DNA of 32,041 bases from Paludibacteraceae bacterium (GCA_028694915.1 JAQVJY010000013.1:6911-38951), one strand, 5' to 3'; positions 6,465-14,196 are shown, numbered from the stretch's first letter. Notes: generated from the letters alone by a model not told the origin. Numbers and translations: made by a program.

Positions 6465-6495
6465 CAAATATAAAGTCTTTTTTTATGCTATACAA
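6465..6495 (-). promoter_or_regulatory. Promoter of micro-ORF unit copy 2
   Basis: On the minus strand: TTG (6495-6493), a 20-nt spacer, then TATATTTG (6472-6465). The boxes match copy 1 in geometry, but the spacer sequence is different. Confidence 0.7.
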
Positions 6496-6535
6496 CATAT
6501 TATTCAAGAAAATTTAAAGTTTAACATTTTTTATA

Positions 6536-6970
6536 TTATCGTACCCAAAATTGGCTACGTCCTAACAATCCGTGCTTATCTAAAGAGCCACGTACTTTCA
6601 ATTTTCCCGTTGATTCAAGATCAATGGACGCATAATAAGTTTTACCATTGGCAGGATCAAGAATAGTTCCACCCACTAAACTACCATTTTCAAACTTCAT
6701 ATCGCGAACAATAACTAATCCTACCATCGGTTTGTTTTTATCCGCACCTTGGCACTCTGTGCACATACGAGGTTTGCCATCGGCAGAAGGTTGAAGTAGT
6801 TGTTCAATTTTACCATAATACAAGCCATTGGTTGCTTTAAAAATACGTACAATCGATTTCTCTTTTCCTGTTTTGTCATCAATTGTTTTCCATTCGCCAA
6901 GCATATCTTTTTGTGCCTGAACTACAAATGCCATACAGATGGCCGCTGCAAAAATTAAAATTCGTTTCAT
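6536..6970 (-). CDS. DUF2147 exported protein
   Basis: 144 residues with a clear signal peptide (MKRILIFAAAICMAFVVQAQ, cleavage probably after residue 18-20) and a single small beta-rich domain. Typical DUF2147 features are GEWKTIDDKTGKEKSIVRI near the start, MCTECQGADKNKPMVGL in the middle and ILDPANGKTY. The role of the family is not established. The protein should be periplasmic or outer-membrane associated. A TATCTTTG box on the minus strand at 7014-7021 is a candidate -7 element, without a good -33 partner. It is transcribed in the same direction as the two micro-ORF units that follow. Confidence 0.85.
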   Translation of the reverse strand: MKRILIFAAAICMAFVVQAQKDMLGEWKTIDDKTGKEKSIVRIFKATNGLYYGKIEQLLQPSADGKPRMCTECQGADKNKPMVGLVIVRDMKFENGSLVGGTILDPANGKTYYASIDLESTGKLKVRGSLDKHGLLGRSQFWVR

Positions 6971-7033
6971 AAATTCATTTAGTTTTGGTTAATAATTAGG
7001 GACATTATGGGGACAAAGATAGAAAAATACTTT

Positions 7034-8209
7034 TTATTCTACATATAACACCAATCCTTTTAAATATTCACCTTCTGGATGATAGATATTTACAGGATGG
7101 TCGGCAGGTTGAGTTAATTGGTGCAAAATACGAACTTTACGTTTACTTTGTGCAGCAGCGCTAAATACAGCCAAGCGAAATTGCTCTTTAGTAACTACTT
7201 GAGAACATGAGAAAGTAAACAAAATTCCACCTGGCTTAATCTGTTCAAAGGCTTTAGCGTTCAGTTTTTGGTAACCTCGCAAAGCATTACGCAACGAATC
7301 TTTATGTTTGGCAAAAGCTGGAGGATCAAGAATAATCAAATCATATTGACCGTCGATATCATCTAAGAATTTAAAGGCATCCACCGTAAACGCTTTATGC
7401 CGAGGGTCATTCTCAAAATTGAGCGCAATATTTTTATTGGTTAATTCAATGGCTTTGGCAGAGCTATCCACAGAATGCACCGAACGTGCATTACCACGCA
7501 TAGCGTAAAACGAAAAACCACCCGTATAACAAAACATATTAAGAACATCACGCCCCTGTGCATATTTTTCAAGCAATGCGCGATTTTCACGCTGGTCAAT
7601 AAAAAAGCCTGTCTTTTGTCCTTTAAGCCAATCAGCATGAAACTTCAACCCATTTTCTATGGGAATACATTTACTCTCCTGACCAATTAAATACGCATCT
7701 TCTGCTACAATTGGCGCTTTGAATGGCAAAGTTCCTTCAGATTTATAATACACATTTTCTACGCCTTTAATTTCAGCAACCAAAATCTCCGCAATCTGTT
7801 CGCGCACCATGTGCATACCCACAGAATGTGCTTGTATTACGGCCGTATCGCCATATACATCGACCACCAAACCTGGCAAATGATCGCCTTCACCATGCAC
7901 TAAACGATAGGTGGTATTATTTTCGACATCCGCCACGCAAATATCGCATCGCATTTGATAAGCTTTACGAATGGCATTTTGGAAAAAGGTTCTATCTATA
8001 GTTTCATCAGAAAACGACAAAACACGCACCATAATACTCCCAATTTGGTAGTGCCCCATGGCTATAAAATTGCCTTGTGAATCGACTACACGTACCACAT
8101 CACCCTCTTCTGGCTTACCTTTAATTTGAGCTATGGCACCAGAAAAAATCCAAGGATGAAAACGAAATAAACTTTCCTCTTTATGAGGTTTTAAATAGAC
8201 AACAACCAT
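7034..8209 (-). CDS. rlmI: RlmI-like 23S rRNA (cytosine-5-) methyltransferase
   Basis: Methylates a cytosine of 23S rRNA using SAM (C1962 in the E. coli enzyme). The 391-residue protein has an N-terminal PUA domain (about 1-75, VYLKPHKEESLFRFHPWIFSGAI), a linking domain and a Rossmann methyltransferase domain from about 185. Motifs are GFFIDQRENR (201-210), the SAM loop NMFCYTGGFSFYA (224-236), the acidic SVDSSAKAI, LDPPAFAKHK (294-303), and the catalytic Cys335 in FTFSCSQ. The family and fold are clear. The exact target base is inferred by homology. It is the last gene of the cluster zupT, DUF5063, exonuclease, rlmI, and starts 27 nt after the exonuclease stop. Confidence 0.88.
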   Translation of the reverse strand: MVVVYLKPHKEESLFRFHPWIFSGAIAQIKGKPEEGDVVRVVDSQGNFIAMGHYQIGSIMVRVLSFSDETIDRTFFQNAIRKAYQMRCDICVADVENNTTYRLVHGEGDHLPGLVVDVYGDTAVIQAHSVGMHMVREQIAEILVAEIKGVENVYYKSEGTLPFKAPIVAEDAYLIGQESKCIPIENGLKFHADWLKGQKTGFFIDQRENRALLEKYAQGRDVLNMFCYTGGFSFYAMRGNARSVHSVDSSAKAIELTNKNIALNFENDPRHKAFTVDAFKFLDDIDGQYDLIILDPPAFAKHKDSLRNALRGYQKLNAKAFEQIKPGGILFTFSCSQVVTKEQFRLAVFSAAAQSKRKVRILHQLTQPADHPVNIYHPEGEYLKGLVLYVE

Positions 8210-8236
8210 AAATAGTGGAAATATATGAATGATAAA

Positions 8237-8833
8237 TTACAAGGCAATAGCTTGTTTCTGTAACTCTAAATAAATCTCTCGGCAGGCAAATGCATCAATA
8301 GCAGCATACGCTTGCTGTTGAGGTGACAAAATAGGAGCTTCCCAATTGGAAAGTTGTTGACTTTTTGATATTTTTTTTGCAAATACGATAGCGTAAATTT
8401 TTTGCAAGCTTTTTTCTTCTATACCAAATGCTTCAACATACTTTTGTAATTCTATAAAATTTTTAGGATGAACACGCATCCATTTATTGAGCGACATAAA
8501 ATCATCGCGAACGGACAAACCAATTTTTTTAACCTCCGAGCTTTCCAATAATTGTTTTAAACCTTCATGCTGACCGATAAACTGTAAGCGAAAAAGATAA
8601 CAAGTATCAGCTGTAGCTAATTGCAACAGTGAAACCGTATAACGCACATTTTTGGTAAAACTAGGACGCGTTTCAGTGTCAAATCCAATAACCGACTCTT
8701 GCATCAATTGCGACACAACGTAATCAGCCTCATGAGGGGTTTTTACTACCACTATCTTACCAAGATTTTGGACAATTGGCAATTCAGCAATCTGCGTTTT
8801 TGTAATATGTGTGGAATATGTTATCAAAATCAA
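8237..8833 (-). CDS. RNase D-like 3'-5' exonuclease domain protein
   Basis: A single DEDD exonuclease domain of 198 residues, likely acting on RNA. The first motif is VIGFDTETRPSF (Asp and Glu metal ligands, about 48-59). A middle Asp lies in VRDDFMSL, and the last motif is YAAIDAFACREIYLEL (Y-x3-D). No HRDC domain follows, so it is shorter than RNase D. No ATG precedes the conserved N-terminal stretch (KTQIAELPIV). The only suitable codon is TTG at 8833-8831, which overlaps the TGA of the upstream gene (TTGA), suggesting translational coupling. The next ATG, near residue 44, would remove conserved sequence. Confidence 0.82.
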   Translation of the reverse strand: MILITYSTHITKTQIAELPIVQNLGKIVVVKTPHEADYVVSQLMQESVIGFDTETRPSFTKNVRYTVSLLQLATADTCYLFRLQFIGQHEGLKQLLESSEVKKIGLSVRDDFMSLNKWMRVHPKNFIELQKYVEAFGIEEKSLQKIYAIVFAKKISKSQQLSNWEAPILSPQQQAYAAIDAFACREIYLELQKQAIAL

Positions 8834-9351
8834 TTATGCTCATCAGATTCAGGAGCAACAGAGACAACATGTAATGCGCGTAAGGCTCCCAATAAACGTG
8901 CACCCCAGTAATTTTGAAAATCGTTGATACAAACAAATAAAGCATCGTTCATAACCTGTTCATCGCCTACTTGGCAACAACTTGCATAATCTTTCAACGC
9001 TTGATAAACATCCGCCAAATCTTCAGAAATGGTGGCTGCCAAAGTGGTGTCACTAAAGGCCATATTTGTATCAAATGAATCCAGATAATCATCCGAATCA
9101 CCAAGCAAATCGGCCAACTGAGTACGCAATTGTGCATATTCCACCTCTGTAACAAAACGTTCAGGATCATCATCAGACACATCTTCAGAAACTTGAACCA
9201 TCGCAGTTTTGAGGTACAATAAAGGCAATAGTTTCGTCATTTTGGAAACAAAATCGCTCTTTTCGAGCTCACCTGCATGTTCCAAAAATTTACACGTTTC
9301 AACCGCAACGGTTAGAAATTCAAGTTTATCTTTTGTATAAAATGTCGACAT
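8830..9351 (-). CDS. DUF5063 domain protein
   Basis: 173 residues, acidic and helical, with no signal peptide and therefore cytoplasmic. It matches the pattern of DUF5063 proteins, found mainly in Bacteroidota next to a 3'-5' exonuclease gene: an N-terminal helix FYTKDKLEFLTVAVETCKFLE, KMTKLLPLLYLKTAMV, and the C-terminal FQNYWGARLLGALRALH. Function unknown. The constant pairing with the exonuclease and the 4-nt overlap suggest a joint role, perhaps in RNA turnover. It starts 12 nt after the zupT stop. Confidence 0.8.
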   Translation of the reverse strand: MSTFYTKDKLEFLTVAVETCKFLEHAGELEKSDFVSKMTKLLPLLYLKTAMVQVSEDVSDDDPERFVTEVEYAQLRTQLADLLGDSDDYLDSFDTNMAFSDTTLAATISEDLADVYQALKDYASCCQVGDEQVMNDALFVCINDFQNYWGARLLGALRALHVVSVAPESDEHN

Positions 9352-9363
9352 TATCGTAATTTA

Positions 9364-10224
9364 TTACTTTAACAAAACAAGGCTTAGTGCCATAAATATC
9401 ATACCTGCTACCACACCCATAATGGCGTAATGGTGTTTCCCATAACGTTCGGCAGTTGGCAATAATTCGTCAAGCGAAATATAAACCATAATACCAGCTG
9501 TCAACGCCATTAAAGCACCTTCAACAGTTGACGACCAAAATGGGAGTAACACAAAATAGCCAATAACCGCTCCAACAGGCTCGGACAAACCTGACAAAAA
9601 CGACAACCAAAAAGCTTTTCGTTTCTTACCTGTGGCTTGATAAATTGGCACTGATACAGCAATACCTTCAGGAATATTATGCAATGCTATCGCTATAACA
9701 ATAGGTAAAGCAAACTCAATCCCTTGCAAAGCTACCGTGAATGTAGCCAACCCTTCGGGGAAATTATGGATGGCAATAGAAATGGCCACCAACGCACCTA
9801 TGCGATGTAATTTTGCAACATCATTAGATTCGGCACGATGGTGATGTTTACGACCGCGTGTCATTTTTTTCCAGAGCGGCTGTTTCTCCATATCTTCCAC
9901 CAAAACTGCTTCGTGTGGATTATCTTGTTCAGGAATTACAAAGTCGATAATGGCAATTAAAAACATGCCGCCAAAAAATGCTAAAATCGTACCTAACAAG
10001 GCATTATCACCCAAAGATTGAGCAAAAGCAGCTTGTGCTGTTGGAAAAATATCCACAAACGACACAAAAAGCATCACGCCAGCGGAAAAACCAAGCGATA
10101 CCGTCAAAAAAGTTTGATTCGTTTTTTTTGCAAAAAAAGCGATCAAACTTCCGATTCCTGTAGATAAACCTGCTATAAGCGTTAAACCAAACGCAATTAA
10201 AATAGTCTGAGTATCTATATTCAT
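9364..10224 (-). CDS. zupT: ZIP-family zinc transporter
   Basis: Inner membrane importer of zinc and other divalent metals, 286 residues with about eight membrane helices. The two ZIP metal-site motifs are HNFPEG (153-158) and HNIPEG (182-187), in helices IV and V. A cytoplasmic loop before them carries GRKHHHRAES (His127-129), the usual metal-binding loop of ZIP proteins. SGLSEPVGAVIGYF follows in the next helix. It heads a minus-strand cluster and is divergent from the ECF sigma factor gene. A TATCTTTG box on the minus strand at 10244-10251 is a likely -7 element. No Zur-like operator was recognised. Confidence 0.92.
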   Translation of the reverse strand: MNIDTQTILIAFGLTLIAGLSTGIGSLIAFFAKKTNQTFLTVSLGFSAGVMLFVSFVDIFPTAQAAFAQSLGDNALLGTILAFFGGMFLIAIIDFVIPEQDNPHEAVLVEDMEKQPLWKKMTRGRKHHHRAESNDVAKLHRIGALVAISIAIHNFPEGLATFTVALQGIEFALPIVIAIALHNIPEGIAVSVPIYQATGKKRKAFWLSFLSGLSEPVGAVIGYFVLLPFWSSTVEGALMALTAGIMVYISLDELLPTAERYGKHHYAIMGVVAGMIFMALSLVLLK

Positions 10225-10340
10225 ATAATTTTTGTAATTTTTGCAAAGATAACGCCTTTTATTCTAAAAAAGATATTTCTAATGATAAAAATGCGTATTT
10301 TTGTACGTGGTTGCTCAGCCAAAATAGCCATACAGTGCCC

Positions 10341-10892
10341 ATGAAAGAAGCGGAGATTGAACATTGGACTCAGATACTACTCACTAGTGCGAATAAGCAA
10401 ACCGCTTTTTCGGCGATTGTGCGTCTCACACAGGATACACTCTATTGGCATATCCGCAAAATGTTGTTATCACACGAAGATACAAACGACGTATTGCAAA
10501 ACACTTTTTTAAAAGCTTGGCATGGGCTTCAAAACTTCAGAGGCGACAGTAAAATCACCACGTGGCTTTATCGTATTGCAACCAATGAGACGCTTACATT
10601 CCTAAGCCAACAACGCATGCAGAATATCACATCATCGTTGGATTTAGAAGAAACTTTACTCAGTAAATTGGAGAGTGATACCTACTTTTCAGGTGATGAA
10701 ACACAAAAAAAATTACAAAAAGCGATACTCACGTTACCAGAAAAACAACGATTGGTTTTTCAGATGAAATACTTCGACGACATGAAATATGAAGATATGG
10801 AGGCCATTCTAGGAACTTCCACCGGGGCGTTAAAAGCATCTTACCACCATGCAGTAAAAAAACTAGAACACTTTTTATTAAACGAAGATTAA
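10341..10892 (+). CDS. ECF-type RNA polymerase sigma factor
   Basis: About 183 residues from the ATG at 10341. Region 2 is at HEDTNDVLQNTFLKAWHGLQNF with KITTWLYRIATNE after it. Region 4 is LPEKQRLVFQMKYFDDMKYEDMEAILGTS, with a helix-turn-helix ending TGALKASYHHAVKKLE. No extra domains, so an ECF (group 4) sigma factor. A frame from TTG 10311 is possible but adds no conserved sequence. TATTTTTG at 10296-10303 may be its -7 box. The next gene begins 35 nt downstream and encodes a one-TM protein, so the two probably act as sigma and membrane regulator. The trigger is unknown; the third gene hints at envelope stress. Confidence 0.9.
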   Translation: MKEAEIEHWTQILLTSANKQTAFSAIVRLTQDTLYWHIRKMLLSHEDTNDVLQNTFLKAWHGLQNFRGDSKITTWLYRIATNETLTFLSQQRMQNITSSLDLEETLLSKLESDTYFSGDETQKKLQKAILTLPEKQRLVFQMKYFDDMKYEDMEAILGTSTGALKASYHHAVKKLEHFLLNED

Positions 10893-10927
10893 ACATTTTA
10901 AACTTTTGAAGGTCTAAATAATTAGTT

Positions 10928-11245
10928 ATGAAAAAAGAAAATACACCATTAAGTTTAAAGACTATCCCAAAGGAAACACCTTTTACGGTTCCCGACGGTT
11001 ACTTTGAGCAATTTGCGTTAAACATAGACGCCCAAATAGCTCCAAAGCGTATCGTGCGTCCACTAAATCGTTGGATTTATGCAGCTGCCATGTTTACTGG
11101 GGTTATGATTATTGGAATAATGAGTTATACCTTATATAAGAACAACACAACTCAAGCTCCACTCATAACCGAAGACGATTATGACAACCTTATCAATGCT
11201 GGAGTAAGCGAAGATTTGTTGGTTGAATATATTTTAAACGAATAA
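10928..11245 (+). CDS. Small single-TM protein, possible anti-sigma factor
   Basis: 105 residues. A cytoplasmic N-terminal part contains TPFTVPDGYFEQFALNIDAQI, a motif common in Bacteroidota proteins encoded after ECF sigma genes. A membrane helix at about 49-67 (WIYAAAMFTGVMIIGIMSYTL) and a short acidic C-terminal tail (ITEDDYDNLINAGVSEDLLVEYILNE) follow. No zinc-binding anti-sigma motif is present. The anti-sigma role is inferred from position and topology only. The gene is flanked closely by the sigma factor gene and by a Spy-like gene 10 nt downstream. Confidence 0.6.
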   Translation: MKKENTPLSLKTIPKETPFTVPDGYFEQFALNIDAQIAPKRIVRPLNRWIYAAAMFTGVMIIGIMSYTLYKNNTTQAPLITEDDYDNLINAGVSEDLLVEYILNE

Positions 11246-11255
11246 TTTTATAACT

Positions 11256-11702
11256 ATGAAAAGATATCTATTACTTATTGCCCTATTCACACTAAGCAGT
11301 GTGGGCTTTATCAATGCTCAACCTAAAGGCTGTAATAATGCCAAACGCGAAGCGATGGAAGCACAAAAAGTAGCCTTCATCACAGAAAAAGTAGGATTAA
11401 CACCCGAAGAGGCTGAAAAATTTTGGCCGTTATACAATAGTTTTGAAGCACAACGACGCGAGTTGAGACATCAGATGCACGACATTCGTCGCAGTATCAC
11501 TATCGAATCGAGCGAAGGAGATTACAAAAAGGCACTCAATGAACTACAAAAAATTGACATGCAACAAAGTGCACTCAAGCTGAAATACCACAAAGAATTT
11601 TTAAAAATATTGTCAGCAAAAAAATTATTTAACTATTATTCTGCTGAAAATGAATATAAAAAAGAACTGATAAAGCACATAGAGCAAGGCTGTAGACGAT
11701 AA
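11256..11702 (+). CDS. Spy/CpxP-like periplasmic protein
   Basis: 148 residues with a signal peptide (MKRYLLLIALFTLSSVGFINA, then QPKG). The mature part is helical and highly charged: KVAFITEKVGLTPEEAEKFWPLYNSFEAQRRE resembles the LTxxQ/LTPEEA type repeats of Spy and CpxP chaperones and of Bacteroidota Spy-like sensors. It would act in the periplasm, as a chaperone or as a stress sensor for the sigma factor system encoded upstream. It is the last gene of a three-gene unit and no strong terminator follows before the tRNA-Cys promoter. Confidence 0.65.
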   Translation: MKRYLLLIALFTLSSVGFINAQPKGCNNAKREAMEAQKVAFITEKVGLTPEEAEKFWPLYNSFEAQRRELRHQMHDIRRSITIESSEGDYKKALNELQKIDMQQSALKLKYHKEFLKILSAKKLFNYYSAENEYKKELIKHIEQGCRR

Positions 11703-11717
11703 TTTTACAAAAAAGAT

Positions 11718-11748
11718 TTTGCTCACTCAAAAAAAAGCATTACCTTCG
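11718..11748 (+). promoter_or_regulatory. Promoter of tRNA-Cys
   Basis: TTTG at 11718-11721, a 19-nt spacer, then TACCTTCG at 11741-11748, one base off the TAnnTTTG consensus. Start of transcription expected about 8 nt before the tRNA. Confidence 0.6.
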
Positions 11749-11761
11749 CAGTCGCAAAAAG

Positions 11762-11832
11762 GGTTCCTTGGCCGAGTGGCTAGGCACCGGTCTGCAAAAC
11801 CGTCTACAGCAGTTCGAATCTGCTAGGAACCT
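11762..11832 (+). tRNA. tRNA-Cys (anticodon GCA)
   Basis: Acceptor arms GGTTCCT (11762-11768) and AGGAACC (11825-11831) pair fully and T11832 is the discriminator. The anticodon loop CTGCAAA gives GCA (11794-11796) for cysteine. The T-arm is CAGCA/TGCTA-like around TTCGAAT. The first pair of the anticodon stem appears to be a C-T mismatch, which is tolerated. CCA is not encoded. Confidence 0.93.
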
Positions 11833-11840
11833 CTCCAAAC

Positions 11841-11878
11841 CAAAGCCCTCAGTTCTAAAACAGGGGGCTTTGTTGTAT
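11841..11878 (+). terminator. Probable terminator after tRNA-Cys
   Basis: The stem CAAAGCCCTC (11841-11850) pairs with GGGGGCTTTG (11863-11872), one G-T wobble, with a 12-nt loop, followed by the weak T stretch TTGTATTG. The T tract is poor, so some readthrough into the nucleotidase genes is possible. Confidence 0.6.
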
Positions 11879-11907
11879 TGTTCAAACAAACCTTATATAA
11901 CATAACT

Positions 11908-12639
11908 ATGAAAAAGTATTTATTCCTTGCTCTTTTTGCGGTATCTTTGGCTGGCTGCCAGCAAAAGCACCCAGAAATTATTTCACAGGATTTTGTACCT
12001 GTCACAGGAGCAAACATCTCCGATAGTTCAATGATCAAGTTGATAGAGCCCTACAAAATTCAAATGGACTCCGACATGAACATTATCATTGGCACTTCAG
12101 CACAACCAATGACTAAAGCTTTACCTGAAGGATTGCTCAACACCTTCGTAGCGAACGCCATGTTATCTTACGGCAATCAACTAAAACCAACCGACATTGC
12201 CATCACTAATTTAGGAGGATTACGTAATGACATCCAAGAAGGGCCTATTACAATTGGTGATGTTATGCAAGTTATGCCTTTTGACAATGCACTTGTATTT
12301 TTGGAATTATCAGGTGAGGATGTTGAAGAATTATGCGATGCGATAGCCAAAAAAGGCGGTGACGTGGTAGCAGGAATCTCCATGAAGATAGAAGGCGACA
12401 ATGCAGAGAACATTCTTATTCAGGGACAACCTATCGATGACAACAAGAATTACCGCATTATCACCACCGATTATTTGTCCTTCGGTAATGACCACCTAGA
12501 TCCATTAGCCAAATTCAAAACTATAGAACCTTTAAACGTTTTACTCCGCGACGTGCTCATCCAAAATATCAAAGACGAAACCGCTGCTAGTCGTCCTATT
12601 CAACCAACCTTAAAAAACGAAATTTATGTTGAAAAATAA
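11908..12639 (+). CDS. 5'-nucleotidase C-terminal domain lipoprotein
   Basis: 243 residues with a lipobox (SLAGC, Cys17). It is the substrate-binding half of a UshA-type 5'-nucleotidase: NLGGLRNDIQEGPITIGDV (101-119), MPFDNALVFLELSGEDVEEL (123-142) and YRIITTDYLSFGNDHL (182-197). These hold the base- and phosphate-binding Arg, Phe and Asn positions known from UshA. The metallophosphatase half is the next gene, overlapping by 14 nt, so one two-domain enzyme is split into two lipoproteins in reversed order. The pair would release nucleosides and phosphate outside the inner membrane. The ATG at 11908 was chosen over TTG 11878 because it gives a clean signal peptide. Confidence 0.88.
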   Translation: MKKYLFLALFAVSLAGCQQKHPEIISQDFVPVTGANISDSSMIKLIEPYKIQMDSDMNIIIGTSAQPMTKALPEGLLNTFVANAMLSYGNQLKPTDIAITNLGGLRNDIQEGPITIGDVMQVMPFDNALVFLELSGEDVEELCDAIAKKGGDVVAGISMKIEGDNAENILIQGQPIDDNKNYRIITTDYLSFGNDHLDPLAKFKTIEPLNVLLRDVLIQNIKDETAASRPIQPTLKNEIYVEK

Positions 12640-13450
12640 AACCTTCACACTCGTAATCATCAGTGTTATGATTGTCTTCAGTGCATGTAACAACAAAGCA
12701 CCGAAACAATTGATTATTTTGCACACCAACGACTCGCACAGTCAGGTAGAAGCTACTAAAGACGGGTTGGGTGGCTTTGCTGCTCGTCAAGCACTGATTG
12801 ATAGTTTCCGTGCTGAAAATCCAAACGTATTATTAATTGATGCGGGCGACATTTTTCAAGGCACACCTTACTTTAACATGTTCAACGGTCGTTTAGAAAT
12901 AGATGCTTACAATAAAATGGGCTACGAAGCCGCCACATTGGGTAATCATGAATTTGATAAAGGAATTGACACTTTGGCTGCACGTATTCGTCAAGCTAAA
13001 TTTCCATATGTCTGCTGTAATTACGAGGTAGCAGGCACACCACTCGAAGGCTTAGTAAAACATTATGTTGTAGTTAAAAAGGACGGTTTAAGAGTTGGTA
13101 TTTTGGGTTTAGGAGTAGATCCAAACAAATTAATTTTGGAAAGTTATTTCGGAGGCATTAAATACACCGACCCGGTTAAAGCGGCGAACCGTTACGCTGA
13201 GATTCTAAAAAATAAAGAAAAATGCGACTTTATCATTGCGCTTTCACATCTTGGATATTCATCAGACCCCAATGTAATGTCCGATTCGATATTGGCAGCA
13301 AACAGTCGTAATATCGACCTTATTTTAGGCGGTCACACGCACGAAATACGAGGTAAATTCAACATTAAAAATTTGGATAACAAAACGGTTTCTGTGATGC
13401 AAGCTGGAAAATCAGCTAAAGAAATAACAGCGACAGTTGTAGAATATTAA
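12626..13450 (+). CDS. Metallophosphatase domain lipoprotein of a split 5'-nucleotidase
   Basis: 274 residues with lipobox VFSAC (Cys21). The catalytic, two-metal domain of the UshA family is complete: HTNDSH (Asp36, His38), DAGDIFQG (Asp75), GNHEFD (Asn107, His108), SHLGY (His208) and GGHTHE (His237, His239). It ends soon after the metallophosphatase fold, without the C-terminal substrate domain, which is encoded by the gene just upstream. It likely hydrolyses nucleotides together with that partner. The ATG at 12626 lies inside the upstream gene (14-nt overlap), which favours coupled translation and a fixed ratio. A strong terminator follows. Confidence 0.9.
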   Translation: MLKNKTFTLVIISVMIVFSACNNKAPKQLIILHTNDSHSQVEATKDGLGGFAARQALIDSFRAENPNVLLIDAGDIFQGTPYFNMFNGRLEIDAYNKMGYEAATLGNHEFDKGIDTLAARIRQAKFPYVCCNYEVAGTPLEGLVKHYVVVKKDGLRVGILGLGVDPNKLILESYFGGIKYTDPVKAANRYAEILKNKEKCDFIIALSHLGYSSDPNVMSDSILAANSRNIDLILGGHTHEIRGKFNIKNLDNKTVSVMQAGKSAKEITATVVEY

Positions 13451-13466
13451 ACGACAGCACATACAA

Positions 13467-13501
13467 CTAAAAAAGGTCATCTACGAGATGACCTTTTTTA
13501 G
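13467..13501. terminator. Bidirectional intrinsic terminator
   Basis: Perfect 16-bp stem (13467-13482 with 13486-13501) with loop ACG. A tract on one side, T tract on the other. It separates the convergent nucleotidase and rubrerythrin genes. Confidence 0.92.
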
Positions 13502-13518
13502 TGTAATGCTTTTTGCTA

Positions 13519-14094
13519 TTACATATTTTCTTTCTTAACTTCAAAATAAGCTTGAGGATGCAAGCAAGCAGGACAAGCTTGAGGAGCTTCTTTGCCTACG
13601 TGAATGTAGCCACAATTGCGACATTGCCAAACTACTTCACCTTCTTTAGCAAAAACAGAAGCTGTTTCGATATTAGCCACAAATGCACGATAACGCTCTT
13701 CGTGTGCTTTTTCTGCAATCGCTATATTACGATACATAGCCGCAATTGATAAAAAACCTTCTTGCTCTGCCACATCCGCAAAATGAGGATAATCGTGCGA
13801 CCACTCTTCGTGTTCACCGGCTGCAGCAGCTTGGAGATTATCGATAGTACGACCAATAACACCTGCTGGAAAACTTGCAGTAATTTCTACCATACCACCT
13901 TCTAAAAACTTAAACATGCGTTTAGCATGCTCTTTTTCTTGATCGGCTGTTTCCGTAAAAATAGCAGCAATCTGTTCAAAACCTTCCTTTTTAGCAGCAC
14001 TTGCAAAATAGGTGTAACGCATACGAGCCTGACTTTCCCCAGCAAAAGAATGCATTAGATTCTTTTCAGTTTGTGTTCCTTTAATACTTTTCAT
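13519..14094 (-). CDS. rbr: Rubrerythrin
   Basis: Cytoplasmic non-haem iron peroxidase that removes hydrogen peroxide in anaerobes. The 191-residue protein has the diiron four-helix bundle, with ligands Glu20 (FAGESQARMRY), Glu53 and His56 (DQEKEHAKR), Glu94 (AAAAGEHEEW) and Glu128/His131 (IAIAEKAHEERYR). A C-terminal rubredoxin-like FeS4 site follows, with Cys158 and Cys161 (WQCRNCGY) and Cys174 and Cys177 (ACPACLHP). Length and domain order are those of classical rubrerythrins. It stands alone, convergent with the nucleotidase pair and divergent from the helicase gene. No clear promoter box or Per operator was found upstream. Confidence 0.96.
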   Translation of the reverse strand: MKSIKGTQTEKNLMHSFAGESQARMRYTYFASAAKKEGFEQIAAIFTETADQEKEHAKRMFKFLEGGMVEITASFPAGVIGRTIDNLQAAAAGEHEEWSHDYPHFADVAEQEGFLSIAAMYRNIAIAEKAHEERYRAFVANIETASVFAKEGEVVWQCRNCGYIHVGKEAPQACPACLHPQAYFEVKKENM

Positions 14095-14196
14095 AGATTA
14101 TAAATTAAAAATTAGTAGTTCTATCGGAGTGTAAAATTAGCGTTTTATTTTGAAATAACCATACACTAACTTATTTTTCTGAGTACTAATTTCCCA

